The notes beneath the pieces were generated by a model. That model saw nothing but the letters and a program-made list of their open reading frames with translations. It was not told the origin of the DNA and ran no database searches. Position numbers and translations under genes: made by a program. From Syncephalastrum monosporum B8922 (Eukaryota; Mucoromycota; Mucoromycetes; Mucorales; Syncephalastraceae), in the NCBI GenBank assembly GCA_000697355.1, contig JNEN01001249.1:310001-374000 (forward strand): a stretch of DNA of 64,000 nucleotides, in the 5' to 3' direction. This document shows, piece after piece, positions 1 to 11,900 of the stretch; the stretch's first letter is position 1; every line of letters begins with the position of its first letter.

Positions 1-1695
1 TGGTAGGTGGGGCCCTGGGGCCCGCGGCGCATCATGAGCTTGAGGGTGGACTGGAGTGCTTGAACGTGTTCTTCGGTCGGTCTATTGATAGAAGGTGTTA
101 TTCCACATGGATTAATGGCAATGGCAACTTACGGGCCAATCTGGATATGTGGAAAGTGCTTTCGCTGCATGAAAAAAAAAAAAAAAAAAAAACGAAGGTT
201 GAGTACCTCTTGGGATTCAGAAAGGCTCAACGAACCGAAGATGCACCGGTAACGGTGACGATAAGCCGTCGGTCGTGCTCATCCATCAATCTGAGAAAGC
301 CTTGGTATATAAAGGTCCGGGACCGTTGGTGACATGAGTGGCATTCCTCGCCTGGAGACCTATGATAAAATGAGACGAGGGAGCCCCAATGGATGTATCC
401 AACTCACGGTGAACGGCAAGTAGGGCACCAGGTTTGGATCCAAGCCCGGGCAGTTGGAGGGTGGCAGTCGATGACATGTGCACGAACCTTGCATTTGACA
501 GGGTGTGGTTGCAGTGGTCGATCTACCAACTCTTCGATGCGCCTGTAGGCACCCTTTAGGGTGGTTGTGGACAGCAGTGGTCCCAGAGGTGCTTCTGGTA
601 CATGCTGTGTGTCGCCTTTTTGCATCCAGTACGCATTTTCTCGCCTACCAGTAGCATGGTGTTAGCAACCCAGTGACGCGACCTTATCTAGACTTACTCG
701 ATGAGTTCCCGACCCTCTGGGCTTTCCAGGCTGATGGGAACAACACGCGGCGCGTTTCTCACCTGGCGTGCATCGCCTCGGATGGCGATTTCTTGCGCCC
801 GCCTGACGCTCGTCTTGCGCACGCAGTTCTTGAGCATCACTAGGGATTCCGGTTGGAGGTCTGCGCCTGCCTGCGCGTTTTCGTCCCAAAGGGTCACTTG
901 CATGATGTACTGAAAGTCGATGGTTGACTTGGTGGAAAAGGTGCGGAGGGGCTGGGCGTTCACGGTAAAATCGGTCACGAGCAGGACGCGTCGATTGTGC
1001 GCCTGCAGCGCGTTGGCCACGACCCGGCAGGCGTAGTCGAAAAAGGGGGCACAGCCTTCCTTGATGTCTTCGGTGCGTAATCGTGGGCGACCTGAGCGTA
1101 GCCCTTGCTCTGCAGAGACGGCCCCCTGCGACTCCTGCTCATCCTGCCACTGCTTCAGCAAGCGCGCGATGTGCCAGTCCCTCTCCGTCAGGTTAAAGCC
1201 ACGCAGACAGGGATATTCGGCAAGCGTGCTTCTGTTCAACGCGACCCAAACGCCTTGCGTGGCACGTCCGATCGCCTGCGGTCGCTCGCCAAAGTAGCCA
1301 GGTATCCGGTTGACAGACACGCCATGTAAAATGACGATATCACCCTTTTGCAAATCCCCCCAAAGGCCGCCGTAGCTGCCGTCGAACAGGTTGACCGTGA
1401 CTTCATTGCGTGGAGTGCTCGACGGATCGCACAGGCGAATGTTCTGCATATAGTCCCCTGATGTCAGCTACAGAGTCAGTGAAATGGTGTACGTAAGGAT
1501 TGGACTATGGTGTACCGAATCGCGTCTTTTTAATGGGGTTTACGGTCGTAACAACTCCATAGACGTTGCTCATATTGGAAGTGAGCTCCTTGATCACGTC
1601 GACTTGCAGCGCCTGAACCATCCATGAGACACTCTCGTTTAAATCAAAGCCATATAATATACCTTGAGCTTCTCAATGTATTCTTCGTCTGTCAT
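1..1695 (-). CDS. POT1: Protection of telomeres protein 1 (POT1), 3' end cut by window edge
   Basis: Single-stranded telomeric DNA-binding protein of the shelterin-type cap. I read exons at 1663-1695, 1516-1612, 698-1457, 408-644, 236-359, 133-164 and 81 down to 1, where the window ends; phases agree at every junction. Exons 2-3 hold the first OB fold, with a KKTRFGDYM segment and GDIVILHGV, both typical of POT1. The second OB fold follows (VLLVTDF, about residues 170-290). Exons 4-5 carry a C-terminal OB fold with two CxxC pairs (CPTC and CHSC) only eight residues apart, probably a zinc site. The donor at 235 (GTTCGT) is weak, so that junction is the least certain. The start ATG at 1695 lies 155 bp from the divergent THOC1 start. 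The family call is strong; the stop codon lies outside the window. Confidence 0.85.
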
Positions 1696-1850
1696 CGTGT
1701 TCACCAATAAGCATAGGCTGAAGCGTGTCTGATAGCAACATAAATGAGAGGAGTTTCGTTTTTCTTTCCTTCTCTCTTCCCTTCGCACTTTTGGTCCGCC
1801 CTCCTCCGTCCTGTTTTGGTTCCTCCACTCCTTCTTCTTTTTTTTGAGCG
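1696..1850. promoter_or_regulatory. Shared divergent promoter of POT1 and THOC1
   Basis: The 155 bp between the two start codons must carry both core promoters and both 5' leaders. The THOC1 side ends in a pyrimidine-rich tract (about 1760-1845) just before its ATG, a common fungal initiator context. No convincing TATA box is visible. Shared regulation is inference from geometry. Confidence 0.5.
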
Positions 1851-4198
1851 ATGGTCCACTTTGACAACTTCACTAAGAAGATGCAAGACGCCGTGACGGC
1901 CTGTCTGCAAGCAACACAGCAACAACAACCAGCGCAACTCGACGGGATCAAAGAACTCGCGACAACGCATGTCGGACCCTACGCAGGGTCTGAAAATGCC
2001 TTGGCGATCGAGCTCGGCGAAGGACGCACGGATTGGCGACGGGGCGCACTCGAAGTTGTCTTTCGCCGCAAAGCCCTCGACTTGGTGGTACGCATACAAA
2101 AAACAGCACCCATTCAACAAAAGCGAATCCATGCACACACAATGTTGACGCAATCTTTTTTCACCTTCGTGTTGTCCTTCGCATCAGCGTTCTCTGCCCG
2201 AAGACAACGACGAGCACTTTGTCCAGATTTACAACTGCCTTGATCTTTCTCTCGCATGCACAGAATTAGGTACAAGTTTGACATGCACACACGTACACGC
2301 ATATACACATGTACGGGAACGACTGACAATGGCATGATATATTCACATAGATTACCTCGACGCCATCATACCATTAACCTTGATCGAAGAGGTCTTGGAT
2401 GCGCACAGCTTGGAAGGCTGTGAACGTATCTTTTCCTACCTGGAGAAGCGCAAGGAGAAGCTGATTGCTGTAAGCACAGAAAGAATCGAGAATATAAGTG
2501 GACTAAACTATGGCGTAGAACATGATACCCGGCAAAGGCAAGGCGTTGGTCTTGCTCCGCACGTGCAACGAGCTCCTGCGCCGACTCTCCAAAGAGCGGA
2601 ACACGGTCTTTTGCGGTCGCATTCTAATGTTCCTGGCCAACTCTTTCCCGCTCTGCGAGCGTTCGGGTGTCAATGTACGCGGCGAATTCAATACAGAGCT
2701 TGTTCATTACGATGCAGACGAGGAAGTCGATGCCGACCCCGACATGACAGGTGAACAGAGAACAAGAAAAAGTAACGATTGGGATATGAATGGGGCTGAC
2801 AATTATGCAAACTTAACAGAGGAACAAAAAACATTCTATAAGCGCTTCTGGTCGACCCGCAAATACTACAGTGATCCACCCCAGATCTTTCAAAACGACA
2901 ATTTCAAGGAGCTGCAAGAGGTAACAGAAAGGCTGGCGACAAAGCCTGTTTTCTTCTTCCGTTTTCATTTATCAAGGAAGCTAGGGCCTGAATGCAGTGC
3001 TGGACAAATTCACGGATATCATGGAGCGTGAGCAAGCCATGGAGGGCGCGCCCAAACCAGAGAACGTAGAGCATGTCGGCATGAAGCGCCAGCGGTCGTC
3101 GTCTTCGCCAATGAACGTGGATAAGGACGCAGCCGAGCAGATGCTCGATGAAATCAACCAAGAGTATCACTTTCCGCGTCTGTTGAGCAGCCGGAGACTT
3201 TTGGATCTGCAGGTACGATCTGTGCCCGAGAGGAAAATACAGAAGTAAACTCATAGGTGGCCTAAACAGATAGAAGACATCCGGTTCCGACGGAACGTGA
3301 TTATACAGACCCTGACTCTGTTACAATACCTGAATGGCTTTTCTGAGAAAGAAAAGGAGCGGACACAAAAGATTCTGTCAGAACAAGGCAAGAAACATTC
3401 GCTGACTGTGCCGGCATTTACCCTGGAAGGCGACCAGGTAAGATCAAGACATATATAATTGCATAGGCATCGGTTAAAACGTGTTGCGTAGTTGAGCTGG
3501 GTCGTCCAGACTCGATCCAAGATGCTGAAGCTGCTGCGAGCCATCAAGCCCGATGGCGAAGTGTACACCAACATTGTCCTGCGCTTATTACACCACGAAT
3601 ATAACTGGGTAGGTAGCCACGGTACGAAGATTGGCGAGAGTCTGAACATACATGTCTATAGATATTGTGGAAGGCATCCGGATGTCCGGACTTTGAAAAG
3701 CCGCCCCTCTCTGGCAAGGTGCTTAGCGACCTAGTCAACACCAAGCGGCCCCGCACCCAAGCCAGCCTAAACACCTACCGCTTTTCGTACGGCAACCCGG
3801 AAATGACGGCCATGTATGGCACCGAGCGTACGCCGTTAGCCAAAGTCATGCAATCCCGCGCACGCGCACCCGAACCCCTCCAAGTCATTGACGCCGCCCT
3901 CGCCGAGGTCAAGGTGGCAGACACCATTCAAGAAAAATACAACATTGCGAACGGCGCACTGTTCCACGCAACGCGGATGATGCTCAACCAGTGCCCAGTC
4001 CTGGTCCCTAAGCTGTATAGTGCCAAACGAGAGGCCTGGAAAGCCATCAAGGAAAATCCCACTACAGAAGCGAATGGCACAAGCACAGGCACTGCTACAG
4101 GCGCGGCTGGCGATCACGCGACGCAAGCGCACGTCGATGTGGAAGTGCAGGTGTTGGAGAAGGCCCGACAACTTATCCGCGGCGACCCGGCACCGTAG
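1851..4198 (+). CDS. THOC1: THO complex subunit 1 (THOC1/Hpr1), mRNA export and transcription elongation
   Basis: Subunit of the nuclear THO/TREX complex that couples transcription to mRNA packaging and export. Exons: 1851-2087, 2188-2269, 2351-2469, 2519-2750, 2820-2920, 2985-3212, 3270-3437, 3492-3608, 3662-4198, giving 606 residues, close to animal THOC1 (about 650). The block LLRRLSKERNTVFCGRIL (exon 4) is near-diagnostic of the family, and NAVLDKF, YNWILWKASGCP and similar conserved pieces follow in order. The intron 2751-2819 is 69 nt, stop-free and a multiple of three, so an unspliced form would add 23 residues. The C-terminus is alanine/threonine-rich and I see no obvious death domain as in animal THOC1. 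The start is the first ATG after a T-rich leader. Confidence in the family is high. Confidence 0.92.
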
Positions 4199-4467
4199 AG
4201 GCTCCCTGACAATTTATTTACTCTCTAGCGTATCTTTCTCTCGTCCTAATACATTTCATGGAAGCAAACGAACTAAGACGATTGGGCTTGTGCGGAAATT
4301 CGTGTTACGCGGATAACGGCATTAAATTATGGTGCACATGGATGCCTATTTATCTCCCGTGACACATGCCTCTACTCGATACGGTATACACAGATACGCA
4401 TAACATTGTAAAAAAGACCCGTTCCTTCCTTTATCTGTTTCTTTTTTCTGTTCGTCGACCATGAACC

Positions 4468-6033
4468 ATGGATCAATTACCATATGATCTGAAGGTCGGC
4501 ATCTTTAGTATGCTTTCAATGAGGGATCGGGTCCGGTGCAGTGGAGTGTCGCGACAATGGCGAGAGCTTGTGGTGGAAGAGTGGAATAGGCTTGAGTTGC
4601 AAAAGACACGCCTATCGCTGGACACGCCGAGTGTGCTGAAGCAAGGCTTGGGCCAGTGGATCCTCCAGCAGATACCACCGCATCAAATACGCCGATTTGA
4701 GGTGCGGGGCGACGATGAAGATTATCATCAGGCCATTCAAATCCTGCAACAAGGTCGCTTTTCCCGTCTAGAGGTCCTCCTACTTTCAAAATGTGTGTGT
4801 ATACTCTTAGCAGCCAAGCACAACGTATTCATGTCCCTTGCTTTTCTAGGCGTCTTCTCGCCTGAGGAAGACGGGGCCGTGCTTCCTTTCTCGATTATCC
4901 AAACCTGCCATGCCCATCTCACCGAGCTGCATTTGGGGTCTATCTCGCTCCAGGACGATGCTGAGGCATGGCTCTCGTCTGCACTGGCGGCATGTAAGCG
5001 ACTGACTCGTCTCATCTTTCACAACAGCAGTGGAAGAAACCGGTCGTCTTTACCGCTGCATGTCGCGCTCGAGTGTGACCTGGCGCTGACTCACTTGAGC
5101 TGGTGCAGCCCCTCCGCCCTCGATATTGCCCATCTCTTGCCGCGATGTCCCCGCCTTGTATCTCTCCACCTGTGGCCCACCGCCCTCGCGCAAGCGCCCA
5201 ATGACATTGATACCCTTCTCGCCCAGATCGGGTCTTGGTGTCCCGACCTCATGGTCCTGCGTGTCGATGCTAGCACTGAAGCCTTCAGCCCGCCGTCACG
5301 CCGAAATGGTCTGCAAGTCTTGCGTTTGGCATTCCTTGCCTCTCTCGATGAGACGCTTCTGGCCCGTTTTATCCGTGCCCACCGCCATACGCTGCTGCAT
5401 CTTTATTTACATGTCTGGCTGCAGCCAGGGACTGGCCTTTTCCATGCCATTCTTCACCCCAACCTGCGGACACCGCTCCCTTTGCAGAGCTTTGATTTTT
5501 ACCTGTGGAATCGTCATGGTGCGGCAGAGCCGCATTGTCTGTCCCTTCTCTCATTTATCCATTTCTGTCCCGACCTGCGTTCGCTCAAGCTGGCCAACGT
5601 TGCATGCAGTGAACGACACTTGCTGACCGCTTTGGCATTCTGCCCGCGCCTTGAATCGCTTGACCTGCATTCGCTGTCCGAGACTCGAGCAGATGATATC
5701 AGGAGCGAGCACTACGGGTTCGAACACGGCTCCATTCTGACAAGTAGAACGACACCAACACCCGTCTCTGTCCGCCTGCCCTTAATGAAACGCCTCACCA
5801 TCCGGGCATGCAGCGGTATCACGGACGTCTGGGCTTATGGTATCTATGACCTTGCTTCGCTCGCGCATATCACTTTTACAAGGCCCTGCAGGAACGGCAT
5901 GACGCTCCGTGGTAAACAGTATCTACTGGAAAAAGCACCCCATTTGGAAACGCTCGACTGGAAGGATGGCAATGCAGAGAACGTTTCCAATGTCGAGCTT
6001 CCAGCGGGTATCCGTAGATCGCGCCGCTTCTAA
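4468..6033 (+). CDS. F-box protein with leucine-rich-repeat-like C-terminus
   Basis: Probable substrate receptor of an SCF ubiquitin ligase. The first 45 residues form an F-box (LPYDLKVGIFSML followed by RCSGVSRQW). The rest, about 450 residues, is rich in regularly spaced leucines of the LxxLxL type, as in FBXL proteins, with no other recognisable domain. The frame is open throughout (521 codons). A 57-nt stop-free segment at 4793-4849 starts GTGTGTGT and ends TTCTAG and is probably an intron; removing it leaves 502 residues and joins SKC directly to VFSPEEDG. The gene follows THOC1 in the same direction with a 269-bp gap. The substrate is unknown. The F-box call is firm; exact orthology is not. 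Confidence 0.8.
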   Translation: MDQLPYDLKVGIFSMLSMRDRVRCSGVSRQWRELVVEEWNRLELQKTRLSLDTPSVLKQGLGQWILQQIPPHQIRRFEVRGDDEDYHQAIQILQQGRFSRLEVLLLSKCVCILLAAKHNVFMSLAFLGVFSPEEDGAVLPFSIIQTCHAHLTELHLGSISLQDDAEAWLSSALAACKRLTRLIFHNSSGRNRSSLPLHVALECDLALTHLSWCSPSALDIAHLLPRCPRLVSLHLWPTALAQAPNDIDTLLAQIGSWCPDLMVLRVDASTEAFSPPSRRNGLQVLRLAFLASLDETLLARFIRAHRHTLLHLYLHVWLQPGTGLFHAILHPNLRTPLPLQSFDFYLWNRHGAAEPHCLSLLSFIHFCPDLRSLKLANVACSERHLLTALAFCPRLESLDLHSLSETRADDIRSEHYGFEHGSILTSRTTPTPVSVRLPLMKRLTIRACSGITDVWAYGIYDLASLAHITFTRPCRNGMTLRGKQYLLEKAPHLETLDWKDGNAENVSNVELPAGIRRSRRF

Positions 6034-6333
6034 AGAACATATAGCTACGATATTCTTTAAAATATACAACTTTGGAACACATGACGCAGTAACGAGAACA
6101 GATTCGGGTGGTACGAACAATGAAATCTAAGAACGTTTAGACTGGGTTCGTAAACCTTAGTCTTTTGTTTCCCTTGGAACTGCATACGACGGACTGTGTG
6201 CGATGATTGTTGATTTTTTCAACGTACCTGGATGTTTCCTTGCTCGATAACCCTTCCCCCGAGCGGCATCTATAATATATTGCACCGCACGTGTCAAGGC
6301 ACGACCCAGAAAAAACCATCATTAAACGAGAAA
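6034..6333. other. AT-rich 3' flank of the F-box gene, no gene seen
   Basis: No coding frame, RNA gene or repeat stands out. Only AT-rich, terminator-like sequence and scattered short ORFs were seen. Confidence 0.5.
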
Positions 6334-7313
6334 ATGGAAAGCGAAAACAATCATGAATGTTTTAAAGATCCCTTGATTGCGAATCTGCTGCTGTTCAACG
6401 ATTTGTTCAAGAATGGGAAAGACGAGCAACGATGTTATGGCATTGCTCAATCTCCGTCAAACAATTGCCAAGTCGCATACTGTTTGTGCTAGCGACCGAA
6501 GCGTATATCCAAGGTAAAGCAAGCGATATCCACGCCGAGACAAATCTGATATCGTTGTCTACTCCAGCGACCGCGTCTTATGGAACGCCGTCGGTTGGAG
6601 TCTATGAAAAGGCCGATGGCGAGGCCATGAAGCGTAACCTCAAGGTGGGAGCCACATCCTGGAATGGTCGTATCACGATGGCAGCCCACATTGAAAATGA
6701 CCCAACTACGTCTTTGGATATCGGACCTGCATCGTCAGCTATGCGAAAACGAGTGAATCCACAAATAGCATGCAGTTTTTACCGCGCGGCAGCAATAGAA
6801 CGGTTCAAATATGATATGGTGTGAGACTGGTTTACCAGGCCCCCATAACTCTTTTGGCCTTGCGTCAGGTAGTTTCTGGTTTTGATGATCGATCAACCTA
6901 CATTTGGGGGCGAGCCGCTCACGACGAATTCAACGCCGATCAGCTCATGCCGGCCACAGTCTTTACAGTCTGTGACCTGCAACGCAACATGGGCTATGGA
7001 TCGGGTGCCAATGCTTTGGGAAAGTCCACTTCTCGATTCTTGCAGCAGGTGACCGTTGCATTTATGAAGAAAGCCCCATCTTCCTCTGATGATGCGTTGG
7101 AGTCTTTTGCATTGTTCAAGATAACAGAGCAAGCACTGCAGATTCCTGCGTGTTAATCAATTACTCGGACTCCTGGATGGATGTACGGAACACAATCGGA
7201 CGATTCCGAATGGTCCTCAATGAAAAAGAGGTCAGCGAATATGGAGCTCTGCAGAAAAAAGGTCAATCACGGTTGCAACCGCAATGTGAATACCGTTTAA
7301 ACGGCTCCAGGTA
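6334..7313 (+). pseudogene. Decayed protein-coding gene of unknown family
   Basis: Coding-looking pieces follow one another on the plus strand but in changing frames. They are an ATG at 6334 opening about 29 codons, a second frame from 6419 to a TAA at 6515, a third piece ending near 6604, another frame from about 6600 to 6740, then a frame broken by TGA at 6812 that runs to about 7137, and a last frame to TAA at 7311-7313. The pieces have balanced composition (for example RNTIGRFRMVLNEKEV) and lack the low-complexity look of chance ORFs. I could not join them with plausible splice sites, so frameshift decay is more likely than a multi-exon gene. I do not recognise the family. A misread exon structure cannot be excluded. 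Confidence 0.4.
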
Positions 7314-7490
7314 AAATACTCAATACATTTGATATAAATGATCGATGATCAAGTACTGAACAGCGAAGTAGATTCGCACGACCTGATTTCGATGAATCAA
7401 AGCCCTTGTCAAGAACAACTGTCTTGCCTTTTTCATGGTTGAAATGTTCTACCGAAGCGCCTCTAACTCGCGACCTTCAAGGGTGATGAA

Positions 7491-7626
7491 CAAGGGAACA
7501 AGGGAGCAAGGGAACAAGGGAGCAAGGGAGCAAGGGAGCAAGGGAGCAAGGGAGCAAGGGAGCAAGGGAGCAAGGGAGCAAGGGAACAAGGGAGCAAGGG
7601 AGCAAGGGAGCAAGGGAGCAAGGGAA
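7491..7626. repeat. 8-bp minisatellite (CAAGGGAG)n, 17 copies
   Basis: Seventeen head-to-tail 8-bp units with no indels. Thirteen are CAAGGGAG and four are CAAGGGAA, starting at 7491, 7507, 7579 and 7619. Because 8 is not a multiple of 3, the translation repeats every 24 bp, which keeps all frames open and creates false ORFs on both strands. It is G-rich on the plus strand. Confidence 0.97.
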
Positions 7627-8994
7627 CAGGGACTTGCTCTTCCTGACATATATCATGGTACACCTTTCACATACTGGTCGAACATATATTCGTATACTTA
7701 TTAAGACAATATGGTAGATGTATTTTTGTATGTCGAAAGAATATGAGCAAGATGCTCCCAAAAGAGACCAGGAGTTCTCCTCGAAATCGAATCCTGGAAC
7801 ACTCCCTATTCGCACTGTGCGGGCCGATGTGTTCCTCGATCAGACCACTCAACACAACGTCAAGCGATATTCGCACTCAAACCCGCCCTCCCCCACCCGA
7901 CCACGCCTTCCATCATGAGCAGCCACGTCATTTTCGCATGCATCCTGCATGGAATATAATCTGCCCACTGGCGCCATGTTTCGATGAAATCCCTTTCCAC
8001 AACGACATCGTATTCTCTACTATCCACTGGGCTAGTGTTCGTGCGCGCCGAAGTTCATTTGAGCCAGGTCGCTCGACCGAGTAGCGTGAATCGCCTCCAA
8101 AGGCCTCTTCCTGCAGACATTCCGACAATCTCCCCACTCAGACTCCCTGGCCACCGTATGGACGACCTTTAGTTCTTTTCCGCTTCTCTCTCTTCCAACA
8201 ATTGATGTATGATATATGATATATGATATATGATCATGTAAAAGCACTCTACGAGCACTAAGATTTGAAATAAATGGTCATTTGGAGTTCTTCAGAAAGG
8301 ACAATCATATTAATTTGAAACATAGTATGGCACGGCGTAAGAAAGGTACACCGGCGGTCGGTACAGTTCTAAAAGAAGGGCAACAACAACAACCATTCTG
8401 GGCGCCTTTTCTGCTAAGGGTCTGATCAAATGCAACCCCTCAGACTTCCTCGGACTTCATCCAATAGAAAGAGAAAGCGTGATAATGACCTTGGGAAAAT
8501 GAGAGAACGGCTGCGAAACACTATAGCTTTCTAAAGTTACAATGGATGAAATAATGCAGTATCTCCACATGAAAGGTTACTACCATCGAATAACTGCTGC
8601 TATAACATGCATCCGGGAGCATAGCCAAATATGTAGAATCTCGCAGTTATCACTGCGATTGTTTGCCTCCATATTCTCGTTAGCTCAATCCAAATCGATC
8701 AATTCTTGTCAATGTTCAAGAGCAAAGTGGAGCGCAATGGCTTCTTGAATAAGTGGAAACGTTATATCATGGATCAGTAAAGTGTAAAGACAGCATGTTA
8801 TAGCGTGGCACATTTAGAATTGACTGGGGTTCCATATTGGGTAACCGGAAAAATCCCGTAGATTTGGACAGATTATGTTTGTTTCACATTATCCTACCAA
8901 GGAAAAGTTTGCTTTGACAGCCTGCATGATCCCACTAAATCGAAATGATGGACTACCCCTGCCATTGAGTCTTTCTTTCACTTTCTTATCTCCC
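7627..8994. other. Non-coding stretch upstream of the P450 gene
   Basis: No supported gene. Short ORFs of 60-110 codons here are chance or shadow frames. A small ATATGAT tandem run lies at about 8203-8233. The last 60 bp before the ATG at 8995 are pyrimidine-rich, typical of a fungal leader. The P450 reading frame is also open back to an ATG at 8875. Confidence 0.5.
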
Positions 8995-11900
8995 ATGTCA
9001 GACAGCAACGTCAGCTTAATTGTTGCTCTCAAAGGCAGCACCGATCTTGAGAAAGATGGCCGCATCATCCGCTTTGGCTCGGACGCCAACCTGAACACTG
9101 TGCGCGGCCTGGCAGCGGAAAAGCTTGGTATTGCAGGGGACATCGAAGAGCTTGTGCTCCTTGATGCATCAGACAAGCTCCTCGGCGGCATCAACCAAGT
9201 GCGCGAGCAGCAAGTGGTCTACGTGGATCACAAGGACCACATCAAAGAAGTACCCAGTCCGCGCGGTCTCCCGTTCGTCGGTAACTTGCCTGAAATGCTA
9301 CCCAATACGTAAGCACTCTTCTGTAGAATCGCGTCGGCATATATACTTACATCATGATAGAACCGAGGGCTGGTGCAAAATGTTTGACAAGTATGGGCCA
9401 ATTGTCGACATTAGCATATTGTCGAACCAAATTGTCGGCACCAATGATCCTGCAATTGCCGAGCTTTTTGTCAAGGAAAACGAGTATTTCACCAAGAAAC
9501 TCAGTTTTAGCCTGCAGGAAATCAAAAACTTTGCCGGCCAAGGCCTTTTCACAACGGACACGGATGATCCCGATTGGAAGCTCGGTCACAAACTGCTCAT
9601 GCCCGCCTTCAGTCCGCGTGCCATCAAGGCAGGCAAAAAGAGAAATTGTTGCACAAACATTGTCTAACTTTATAGATTAGGCCTACTTGCATGAAATGGG
9701 TGTGATTACCCAACAAACCATTGAGGTGATGCAACAATACAAACCCACGGACCGCGTGCCTGTGTTGGATTGGACGACGCGCGTAACGTTTGAAACAATT
9801 GGCCGCTGCGGCTTTGGATACGAGTTTGGTCTCCTCGACAGCCGTGATGCGCCTACGCACCCGTTTATTGAAGCCATGGCTTATTGTCTCAAGCAAGCGC
9901 TGGTGAGGTCCCAGCAGATGTCTTTCATGCGCAATCTTCCGCTGGCCCAACACAAGCGGTTCTGGGAAGATATTCAGCTCATGAATAAAACCGTCGATGA
10001 TGTTATTCGCGACCGAAAGAACAGTGACGAAGCGAAAGACAAGGACAAGGATCTGCTTGGTTTCATGCTAAATGCACGCGATGAAAATAACTTGGGACTA
10101 TCCGACGAGAACATTCGAAACCAGGTGGTAACATTTTTGATCGCGGGTCACGGTAAATAGCAATGGGAAGATGCCTAAATATACATGCTTATCAAAACAA
10201 TCCTTCTTAGATACGACGGCCAACACGCTCGCATGGACACTTTATGAACTGGCTCGCCATCCTGACGTGGAAGCCAGAGTCTTGCAAGAGATTGTCAATA
10301 CCGGTATCACACACACCGAGTTCCCTACGGTGGAGCAGATTTCGAACCTCAAGTATACGCACCAATGCATCAAGGAAACTTTGCGCAAGTACCCACCTGT
10401 GCGTATGCTTGGGAAGTACTGCAAAAAGGATTGTGTCGTGCCTGGAGGCTACCAGGTGCATGCCGACACGCATGTTGCGGTCCATCTCTACGCGATGCAT
10501 CACAATGCCAAGGTGTACCCTAACCCAGAAGAGTATGATCCAGAACGGTTCTCGCCCGAAGAAGAACAGAAACGGTCGCGTTTCGCATGGCTTCCCTTCA
10601 GTACCGGTCCACGCGCCTGTATCGGCATGGCGTTTGCCTTGCAGGAAGCCAAAGTGGTGCTTTCCATGCTCCTCCACCGCTTCAAGTTCACATATGGTAA
10701 GCACTATCTACCCATCAAAAGACAATCTATTCATCATTTGTTTAGACGGTCCTGATATCACCTATGATCCTCTGATGTCGACCACCAAGCCAATGGGCCT
10801 CTTGATGAACATTCTGCCGCGCACTGATCTTCCTGAGGCCAACGCGGAGGCCCCACCACCTCCTAAAAAGCCTGCAGCCGACACAAAGCAGGCACCGCAC
10901 ACGGATGCCCTGCTCAGCCATCTGAAGCAGCAAAAGGACCAGCCGACAGAGAAACTGCCCACGGCCACCTTCTTGTTCGGCACTCAAACCGGTACTGCTC
11001 AGGATTACGCATCCCAGCTCGCGTCACAAGCCCGCGCCTTTGGCTTCAAGCAGGTTGAGATGACCGAGATGGACCACTGGAAGGTTCTGAGTGACGGAAA
11101 ATACGAGCCTAATGCAAAGGGGGACCTCGTCGTGATTTGCACCGCCACGTACAACGGTCAACCGCCAGACTCGGCTGAAAAGTTTAGCAAGTTCATTGAC
11201 GACAAGACGAAGCAGGATAGCAACAAAAAAATGCTGGATGGCCTTAAATATGCCGTATTTGGTCTCGGTAACAAGCAATGGCGGACCTACCAGCGCTTCC
11301 CTCGCATCGGTAAGCACAAGACATCCCACTGTGCATCTAATTTTATATAAAGCTAACTTTGAAATTGGGGATCTCTAGTGGACAACGCCTTGGAAGACCT
11401 CGGTGCGGAGCGCTTCTTTACAGCAGGCGAAGGCAACGCCGATGCGGACATTGACGCCGATTTTAACGAGTGGTGTGCGCACTTTTGGGCACAGACCTTG
11501 AGCTACTATGGGCTTTCCATGCCCGAGTCATCGTCGGTCGTGCCCTCGGCCAACGCCGGCAGTGGCGACCAGCAGTCGGTGAAGGTCAACTTTGTGTGCC
11601 CCAGCGATGAAGACAAGTGGAAGACTGCGTCCAAAAACCGCAACGGCGAGGCCAACTGCACGGTCGAGACAAAGCGCGAGTTGCAGCAGCCTGGATCCGG
11701 CCGACACACCTGCCACCTCGAGGTCGACATTAGCAAGGTGCCACCTCTCGGCAACCCCATGTACGAGCCCGGAGATCACCTCGAGGTTATGCCCGAGAAC
11801 GATCCGCGTATCGTCGAAGCCGTCGCGCTCAGCTTTGGCTGGGTCCTCGACTCAGTCTTTGAGGTCGACCGCGACTCACTCTCGGCAAACGTGTCCCCGC

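Noticed and set aside
7491..7626. CRISPR-like array
   Set aside because: Units are contiguous with no spacers, in a eukaryotic genome.
7435..7815. Several ORFs through the minisatellite (Arg-Glu-Gln-Gly or Pro-Cys-Ser-Leu repeats)
   Set aside because: An 8-bp unit keeps all frames open; these are not genes.
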